Below are positions 58,928-64,000 of a stretch of 64,000 nucleotides of DNA, piece by piece. How positions within the stretch are numbered: position 1 is the stretch's first letter; every line of letters begins with the position of its first letter. The position numbers and the translations under genes were made by a program. Source of the DNA: Gammaproteobacteria bacterium (GTDB lineage: Bacteria > Pseudomonadota > Gammaproteobacteria > Natronospirales > REEB76). The stretch is from the NCBI GenBank assembly GCA_036383255.1, contig DASVOS010000013.1, positions 1 through 64,000 of the forward strand, in the 5' to 3' direction. The notes beneath the pieces were generated by a model that did not search any database, had not been told where the DNA came from, and was given only the letters and a program-made list of their open reading frames with translations.

Positions 58928-59634
58928 AGGCCTCACGCGCTATCCTCGCCGCGCTGCTGCTGGCCGGCTGCGCCGGCGCACCCGCGCCTGCCCAGGGCCC
59001 GGTGCTGGTCAAGGGCGTGCTGTACGGCCACCTGGACAAGGGCCGCTACCATGACATGCGCGACTGGTTCGGGGTGACCACGCCCGTCGCGCCCTTGGAC
59101 CCGGCTTACCGCAACCTCAGCCTCACCGAGGAGTACCACCCGAACCTGAGCTATGCGAGCTTCATGCCGCTCGACAGGCCGGGGGAGTACTACCGCGCCT
59201 ACGTCGAGGAGTTCTCCAGCGACGGCCGCTCCACGCCGGACATCGGCCGCGTGGCGGATGGCGCCATGCGGTTCTTCGCCCGCCAGATGGTGGCGGCACG
59301 GGGCGAGCCCATGCAGCTGGTCGAGGAACGGCCCTGGCACACCGGTGCCACCCAGGGCCTGTTGCGGCTCTACACCGAGCGCACGCCGATGACCACCCTG
59401 ACCCAGGATCCCCAGTGGATGGCCGAGGACTACACGGCCTATATACTGATGTACACGGCCGCCCGCGAGGGCAAGGTCGCGGTGCTGTGGATGGAGTGGC
59501 CCGTGGGCTGCAAGGCCTGCACCGCGCCGCCGCCCGGACCGCCGGCCACAGGTGACGACGCGATAGACAAGGCGCTGTCGGTGGACGGCCGCGCCGCCGC
59601 GTTCCTGGATTCCTTCCGCTTCGGCGGCGATTGA
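58924..59634 (+). CDS. Lipoprotein of unknown function
   Basis: 236 residues from TTG 58924, which overlaps the DUF1272 stop (TTGA) and gives a signal peptide with lipobox LLLAGCAG. Mature part: VLYGHLDKGRYHDMRDWFGV, SRTLSLTEEYHPNLSYASF-like segment and a VGCKAC pair near the end that could form a disulfide. No family recognised. No ribosome binding site, so translational coupling is likely. Confidence 0.5.
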   Translation: MKASRAILAALLLAGCAGAPAPAQGPVLVKGVLYGHLDKGRYHDMRDWFGVTTPVAPLDPAYRNLSLTEEYHPNLSYASFMPLDRPGEYYRAYVEEFSSDGRSTPDIGRVADGAMRFFARQMVAARGEPMQLVEERPWHTGATQGLLRLYTERTPMTTLTQDPQWMAEDYTAYILMYTAAREGKVAVLWMEWPVGCKACTAPPPGPPATGDDAIDKALSVDGRAAAFLDSFRFGGD

Positions 59635-59653
59635 ACGGCAGGAGAGAGCAACG

Positions 59654-59680
59654 ATGATCATCGAGGGGCAGGCGGCATGA
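59654..59680 (+). other. Eight-codon leader ORF before carbonic anhydrase
   Basis: ATG 59654 follows AGGAGAGAG at ideal spacing and encodes MIIEGQAA; its stop codon overlaps the ATG of the carbonic anhydrase gene (ATGA). The better ribosome binding site belongs to this mini-ORF, so the next gene may be translated by coupling. Confidence 0.4.
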
Positions 59681-60333
59681 ACAAGAACAAGCTCCCGGAA
59701 CTCTTCGCCAACAATCGCGCGTGGGCAGAGGGGATAGTCAAAGAGAAGCCCGACTTCTTCCAGCGACTCTCGGCCCAGCAGAACCCCAAGTACCTGTGGA
59801 TCGGCTGCGCCGACAGCCGGGTGCCCGCCAACGAGATCATCGGCCTCATGCCGGGCGAGGTGTTCGTGCACCGCAACGTGGCGAACGTGGTGGTGCACAC
59901 CGACCTCAACTGCCTCTCGGTGCTGCAGTACGCGGTAGATGTGCTCAAGGTCGAGCACGTCATCGTCTGCGGCCACTACGGCTGCGGCGGCGTGCAGGCT
60001 GCCTACGGCAACGCCTCCCTCGGTCTCATCGACAACTGGCTCCGTCACGTGAAGGACGTCGCCGAGAAGTACGAATCCGATATCGGCATCCGTCCCACCC
60101 ATGAGACTCGCCTCGACCGGCTCTGCGAGCTCAACGTCATCGAGCAGGTGCTGCACGTCTGCCGCACCACCATCGTTCTGGACGCCTGGGCGCGCGGCCA
60201 GCCGCTCAACGTGCATGGCTGGGTGTACCGCCTGCAGAGCGGCCTGCTCAAGGAGATCGGCGTGGACATCAGCGGCGCCAAGGAGCTGGAGACGCTCCTG
60301 GCCCAGAAGGTCATGCCCGGCGCCGCGTTCTGA
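59677..60333 (+). CDS. can: Beta-class carbonic anhydrase
   Basis: 218 residues (E. coli Can 220). Zinc ligands and partners are visible: WIGCADSRVPANEI (Cys and Asp-Arg dyad, ~residue 44), FVHRNVANVV and VCGHYGCGGV (His and Cys, ~102). Hydrates CO2 to bicarbonate for carboxylation reactions in the cytoplasm. Downstream FUSC-like and GNAT genes overlap in sequence, so they form one unit. Confidence 0.93.
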   Translation: MNKNKLPELFANNRAWAEGIVKEKPDFFQRLSAQQNPKYLWIGCADSRVPANEIIGLMPGEVFVHRNVANVVVHTDLNCLSVLQYAVDVLKVEHVIVCGHYGCGGVQAAYGNASLGLIDNWLRHVKDVAEKYESDIGIRPTHETRLDRLCELNVIEQVLHVCRTTIVLDAWARGQPLNVHGWVYRLQSGLLKEIGVDISGAKELETLLAQKVMPGAAF

Positions 60334-60875
60334 TGCGCCCCGTCGCCTGGCGTCCCGCTGCCATCTTCCGCAAGCCGCGGCGCATGACCCTCGTCATCGC
60401 CGCCGAGGGCGTGCTCATCACGCTGCTGGCCTACTACCTGGGCTCGCGCTTCACCGCCATCTTCCACGGGCCCTCGGCGGAGGTGGGCGGGGTATGGTCC
60501 GTGATCTCGGGACTGGTGGTGCTGCAGAGCACCATCCGCGAGACCCTGAAGTCCTCGCTGCTGCGCAGCATCGGCACCTTCATTGGCGCGCTCATCGCCG
60601 GGCTGTACCTCACATTGTTCGGCTTCGGCATGGTAGGCATGGCGCTCTGCGCCGGCCTGACGCTGGCCATCTGCTACCTGGTGGACATCTTCGAGTACGC
60701 GCGCCTCGCCGCCGCCACCGTGGTCATCATCGCCGCCCTGAGCCAGTCCTCGCCCGGTGTGCCGCCGTTCCTGAACGCGTTCCTGCGCTTCGTGGAGTCC
60801 AGTATCGGCATCGGGGTGTGCATCCTCAGCGTCTACTCCATGCGCGTGTTCGTGCGCCGCAACGCACCCACGTGA
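60333..60875 (+). CDS. FUSC-family-like membrane protein
   Basis: 180 residues, five or six hydrophobic segments. VWSVISGLVVLQSTIRETLK followed by SIGTFIGALIAGLYLTLFGF resembles the first module of FUSC/aromatic acid exporter proteins, which are usually longer and carry a soluble domain. Role as a small transporter or remnant is unclear. Starts in the TGATG overlap with can. Confidence 0.6.
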   Translation: MRPVAWRPAAIFRKPRRMTLVIAAEGVLITLLAYYLGSRFTAIFHGPSAEVGGVWSVISGLVVLQSTIRETLKSSLLRSIGTFIGALIAGLYLTLFGFGMVGMALCAGLTLAICYLVDIFEYARLAAATVVIIAALSQSSPGVPPFLNAFLRFVESSIGIGVCILSVYSMRVFVRRNAPT

Positions 60876-61462
60876 TCAAGCCCGCGCCCGTCACCCTCGA
60901 GGGCACCCAGGTACGCCTCGTGCCCCTGGGTCAGGGCCACCTGGACGGCCTCTGCGCCGTGGGCCTGGAGCCGGAGCTGTGGCAGTGGATACCCACGCGG
61001 GTGCTGGACCGGCAGCAGATGCAGGCTTACGTGGAGCTCGCGCTGGATGAACAGCGCCGCGGCATGTCCGTGCCGTTCACCACCACGCTGAAGGAGACGG
61101 GACAGGTCGTGGGCTGCACCCGCTACGCCAACATCAGCGTGCCGGACGGGCGCCTGGAGATAGGCTGGACCTGGATCGGCAAGCCCTGGCAGCGCAGCGC
61201 CGTGAACATCGAGGCCAAGTACCTGATGCTGCGCCATGCCTTCGAGGTGCTGGGCTGCACCCGGGTGGAACTGAAGACCGATGGCCTGAACGACAAGTCG
61301 CGGAATGCCATCTTGCGGCTCGGCGCGAAACAGGATGGCATCCTACGCAAGCACATGATGACTTACTCAGGCCGTATCAGGGATACGGTCTACTTCAGTA
61401 TCTTGGACGACGAATGGCCCGGCGTGAAAGCCGGTCTCGAAGCCAGACTCAGCCGCGCATAA
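60872..61462 (+). CDS. GNAT-family N-acetyltransferase
   Basis: 196 residues from GTG 60872, overlapping the previous stop (GTGA). RimJ/RimL-type sequence: VTLEGTQVRLVPLGQGHLDG, EIGWTWIGKPWQRSAVNIEA, LRHAFEVLGCTRVELKTDG and NDKSRNAILRLGAKQDGILR, the acetyl-CoA region. Acetylates an amine, possibly a protein N-terminus; acceptor unknown. Confidence 0.8.
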   Translation: MIKPAPVTLEGTQVRLVPLGQGHLDGLCAVGLEPELWQWIPTRVLDRQQMQAYVELALDEQRRGMSVPFTTTLKETGQVVGCTRYANISVPDGRLEIGWTWIGKPWQRSAVNIEAKYLMLRHAFEVLGCTRVELKTDGLNDKSRNAILRLGAKQDGILRKHMMTYSGRIRDTVYFSILDDEWPGVKAGLEARLSRA

Positions 61463-61464
61463 AA

Positions 61465-61490
61465 AAGCCCGCGGCTCGCGCCGCGGGCTT
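61465..61490 (-). terminator. Intrinsic terminator of the rhlE-like gene
   Basis: AAGCCCGCGGC and GCCGCGGGCTT around TCGC, with AAAAAA on the + side, that is TTTTTT following the stem on the minus strand. 20 nt past the helicase stop; also just past the GNAT gene. Confidence 0.85.
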
Positions 61491-61509
61491 CGACGTCCCC
61501 CGTCAATCT

Positions 61510-62817
61510 CTAGCGGTTACCGCTGTTGCCGTTGCGGCGCTGGCCGTTGCCGCGGCCCTGGCCACGGCCGTGGCCATGGTGATGCCCGCCGCCCTGGCGC
61601 TGGCCGCCGCCGGAGTGGCGGCGCTGTCCATGGTGCTGGCGCGGTGGACGGCTGTCAGGCTCTTCGCCGCCGCCGCTGCCCGGCTCGAAGCCCGGCACCA
61701 CCGTGCGCGGCAACTCGGCCCGCAGCAGCCGCTCGATGTCCCGCAGCAGGCCGCGCTCGGCGCCCGCCACCAGCGAGATGGCCTCGCCGGAGCTGCCGGC
61801 ACGGCCGGTGCGGCCGATGCGGTGCACGTAGTCCTCAGGCACGTTCGGCAGCTCGTAGTTGACGACGTGCGGCAACTGGTCGATGTCCAGCCCGCGCGCG
61901 GCGATGTCGGTCGCCACCAGCACCCGCACCCGGTTGGACTTGAAGTCCGCCAGCGCGCGCGTGCGCGCACCCTGGCTCTTGTTGCCGTGGATGGCGGCGG
62001 AGTGGATGCCGTCCTTGCCGAGCTGCTCGGCCAGGCGGTTGGCACCGTGCTTGGTGCGGGTGAACACCAGCACCTGCTTCCAGTCGCCCTCGGTGATGAG
62101 CTTGGAGAGCAGCGCGCGCTTCTTGCCCTGGTCCACGGGGTAGATGCGCTGGCTGACGCGCTCCGCGGTGGAGTTGCGCGGCGCCACGTCGATGGTCTCG
62201 GGCGCGCGCAGGATGCCGGCGGCGAGCGCGCGGATCTCGTCGGAGAAGGTGGCGGAGAACATGAGGTTCTGCCGGTTCACGGGCAAGAGCGCCAGCACCC
62301 GGCGGATGTCGCGGATGAAGCCCATGTCCAGCATGCGGTCCGCTTCGTCCAGCACCAGGATCTCGACCCTGGAGAGGTCGATGGTCCGCTGCTCCACATG
62401 GTCCAGCAGCCGGCCCGGAGTGGCGATCACGATGTCCACGCCGCGGCGCAGCTTGTCGATCTGGGGGTTGATGTTCACGCCGCCGAAGATCACCGCGCTC
62501 GAGAAGCGCAGGTACTTGCCGTAGGCGGAGACGCTCTCGGCCACCTGGGCAGCGAGCTCACGGGTGGGGGTGAGGATCAGCGCCCGTACCGGATGCTTGT
62601 GCCCGCCGGAGGGGGCAGCGACGGTGTGCAGCCGCTGCAGCAGGGGCAGGGTGAAGCCTGCGGTCTTGCCGGTGCCCGTCTGGGCGGCGGCCTGCAGGTC
62701 GCGGCCGGAGATGACCACGGGGATGGCGCGCGCCTGAACCGGAGTGGGCTCGGTGTAGCCCTGTTCCTTGACAGCACGCAGCAGTTCGGCCGAAAGGCCG
62801 AGGGAATCGAATGACAT
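61510..62817 (-). CDS. RhlE-type DEAD-box RNA helicase
   Basis: 435 residues. Q motif [14 protein letters not shown], motif [10 protein letters not shown], Ia [49 protein letters not shown]. The last ~65 residues are His/Gly/Gln/Arg-rich and disordered, as in RhlE proteins. ATP-dependent remodelling of RNA in ribosome assembly and mRNA decay. GGAG precedes ATG 62817. A TATAAT box (62977-62972, minus strand) lies 155 nt upstream, giving a long leader typical of cold-induced helicase genes. Confidence 0.9.
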   Translation of the reverse strand: MSFDSLGLSAELLRAVKEQGYTEPTPVQARAIPVVISGRDLQAAAQTGTGKTAGFTLPLLQRLHTVAAPSGGHKHPVRALILTPTRELAAQVAESVSAYGKYLRFSSAVIFGGVNINPQIDKLRRGVDIVIATPGRLLDHVEQRTIDLSRVEILVLDEADRMLDMGFIRDIRRVLALLPVNRQNLMFSATFSDEIRALAAGILRAPETIDVAPRNSTAERVSQRIYPVDQGKKRALLSKLITEGDWKQVLVFTRTKHGANRLAEQLGKDGIHSAAIHGNKSQGARTRALADFKSNRVRVLVATDIAARGLDIDQLPHVVNYELPNVPEDYVHRIGRTGRAGSSGEAISLVAGAERGLLRDIERLLRAELPRTVVPGFEPGSGGGEEPDSRPPRQHHGQRRHSGGGQRQGGGHHHGHGRGQGRGNGQRRNGNSGNR

Positions 62818-63156
62818 TTTTGCTCCTGGAGAAGCCTGCTGGCGCACTTGAGGCGCACTGCCGGTCCAGGCATGGATGGGTTACTTAAGGATCGGGGATA
62901 CTTTGGAAGGTACGCCGCGACAGGTTTGCGGGGACTTGAGACCGGATCGTGCCACGTCAAACTCGGGGGGCATTATACAGGCCCGGGCCCGGATTACCTA
63001 ATGAAATCAGTCAGGAAACCCCTTCCGGCGTAACAAATCGGGGGGTCCTGGGGTCTTGGGAGGCAGAGGCGGGTGCCTCCATCCGGACGGCTTTCGAGTA
63101 GTCTGGGTGCGGGGATTCCCGCGAATGTCTTCAAAACCCAAGTGGAGGATTGGACC
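62818..63156. other. Divergent intergenic region
   Basis: 339 nt between the rhlE-like and bufA-like genes. On the minus strand TATAAT at 62977-62972 is a likely -10 box for the helicase with a poor -35. The bufferin promoter should lie at ~63060-63130, but no sigma70 consensus was seen; bufferin operons elsewhere are often under an ECF sigma factor. Short ORFs here are not supported. Confidence 0.4.
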
Positions 63157-63426
63157 ATGAACAGAGACATCAAGCTCGCCATCACCGCCGCCGTGGCGGG
63201 TGTCGCGACCATCGCCGCCGCGTCCGCCATGGCGGCCGATAAGCCCGCCCAGGAGAAGTGCTTCGGCGTGGCCGCGGCCCACCAGAACGACTGCGCCACC
63301 GCCACCAACTCCTGTGCCGGCAGCGCCACCAAGGACCACCAGGCGGATGCCTTCGTGTACCTGCCGAAGGGCCTGTGCGAGAAGCTGGCCGGCGGCACCA
63401 CCACCGCGCCCGCCAAGAAGGGCTGA
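63157..63426 (+). CDS. bufA: Bufferin precursor (DUF2282, BufA type)
   Basis: 89 residues. Signal peptide (VAGVATIAAASAMA then ADKP), then the DUF2282 core with four cysteines: KCFGVAAAHQNDC, TNSCAGSATKDHQ and LPKGLCEKLAGG. In bufferins these Cys are modified by a DUF692 enzyme to make copper-chelating thiooxazole-type groups, and the product is exported to the periplasm to buffer copper. GGAGGATTGG precedes ATG. The modifying-enzyme gene follows after 18 nt. Confidence 0.85.
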   Translation: MNRDIKLAITAAVAGVATIAAASAMAADKPAQEKCFGVAAAHQNDCATATNSCAGSATKDHQADAFVYLPKGLCEKLAGGTTTAPAKKG

Positions 63427-63444
63427 GTCCCCAGGGGATCAGCC

Positions 63445-64000
63445 ATGGATACGACGGTATCCCGTCCGGACCCGGTCCCCGCACGCGCGGGGATCGGCCT
63501 CCGGGCGCCCCACCTGCGGGAAGTGCTCGAGCACAAGCCCGCCGTCGCCTGGTTCGAGGTCCACAGCGAGAACTACTTCGCGCCGGGCGGCCGCGCGGTC
63601 GCCGAGCTGGATGCGGTGCGCCGCGACTACGCCCTGAGCCTGCACGGCGTGGGCCTGTCGCTGGGCGGCTGCGATCCCCTGGACGCGGCTCACCTGCAGC
63701 ACCTCAAGCAGGCCATCGCGCGCTTCAGCCCCGCGCTCGTCTCCGAGCATCTGTGCTGGACCGCCGCAGGTTCCCACCTGCATGACCTCCTGCCGCTGCC
63801 CTACACCGAGGAAGCGCTCGCGCACGTCACCGCGCGCATCGCCGAAGCCCAGGACCGGCTTGGCCGGCGCCTGCTGGTGGAGAATGTCTCGAGCTATCTC
63901 GAGTTCGAGCACTCGACGATCCCGGAATGGGATTTCCTGCGGGAGGTGGCGGCCCGTTCCGGCTGCGGCATCCTGCTCGACGTGAACAACATCTACGTGA
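63445..64000 (+). CDS. bufB: DUF692 multinuclear iron oxidase, BufB type (partial)
   Basis: First 185 residues; the frame is open at the window end, so the gene is cut. RAGIGLRAPHLREVLE, AWFEVHSENYF, LSLHGVGLSLGG, SEHLCWTAAG, LLVENVSSYLEF and GILLDVNNIYV match the TIM-barrel DUF692 (MbnB-like) family, and their His, Glu, Asp and Asn are the expected iron ligands. It would oxidise cysteines of the BufA peptide. A DUF2063 partner (BufC) and a DoxX-type membrane protein are expected just outside the window. Confidence 0.85.
   Translation, partial: MDTTVSRPDPVPARAGIGLRAPHLREVLEHKPAVAWFEVHSENYFAPGGRAVAELDAVRRDYALSLHGVGLSLGGCDPLDAAHLQHLKQAIARFSPALVSEHLCWTAAGSHLHDLLPLPYTEEALAHVTARIAEAQDRLGRRLLVENVSSYLEFEHSTIPEWDFLREVAARSGCGILLDVNNIYV

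Overview
High-GC chromosomal DNA from a gammaproteobacterium. The host genes point there: a homodimeric-type AceE operon, a FadE-sized acyl-CoA dehydrogenase, RNase T, monothiol glutaredoxin Grx4 and an LpoB-like lipoprotein. Genus and order cannot be fixed from the sequence alone. No rRNA, tRNA, insertion sequence or CRISPR array was seen.

Layout. (1) 1-8018: accessory genes. These are a TPR/glycosyltransferase-like protein, secreted and lipoprotein genes, a DUF4124 protein, an SdpI-like membrane protein, a diheme cytochrome c peroxidase-like protein, two tiny ORFs and two paralogous lipoproteins. (2) 8140-26193: an almost uninterrupted phage late module on the + strand. Its order is small and large terminase, portal, scaffold, N4-gp56-type major capsid protein, head-tail adaptor, P22 gp10-like stabilization protein, ejection-type proteins, glycine-rich tail tip, and a lysis cassette (XhlA-like protein, GH108 endolysin, 3TM-type holin). 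No integrase, repressor or replication gene is visible, so either the early half lies left of the window or this is a defective or domesticated prophage. (3) 26190-32531: lipoproteins, a PadR/HAAS-sensor pair, an alkyltransferase-like protein, and an LPP20 - LpoB - COG3014 - LPP20 envelope operon. (4) 32706-42520: three c-di-GMP proteins (one with a degenerate GGDEF) and a DUF4382 lipoprotein. (5) 42573-50876: fadE, nadC, a PuuD-like membrane protein, DUF1289, BON lipoprotein, grxD, rnt, pyrC and an M17 aminopeptidase. (6) 51042-57206: aceE-aceF-(VOC protein)-lpd, encoding the pyruvate dehydrogenase complex. (7) 57203-64000: LysE-type exporter with a probable attenuator leader, lipoproteins, DUF1272, beta-carbonic anhydrase, FUSC-like and GNAT proteins, an RhlE-type helicase, and the start of a bufferin (copper-binding RiPP) operon cut by the window end.

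The most unusual part is the phage module. Four single genes lie on the opposite strand inside the structural operon: a GFA-domain protein, two WYL-like single-domain paralogues, and an FNR-like sensor domain with no DNA-binding domain. Between scaffold and capsid sits a CHAP/NlpC-like peptidase gene overlapping a DUF3828-type periplasmic protein gene, which looks like a lysin/effector plus immunity pair. A ~110-nt two-hairpin element with a GAGA tetraloop terminator hairpin and compensatory base changes occurs three times (starts of about 1, 5668 and 16053), always on the + strand. It is a good candidate for an undescribed structured element of this phage or genomic region.
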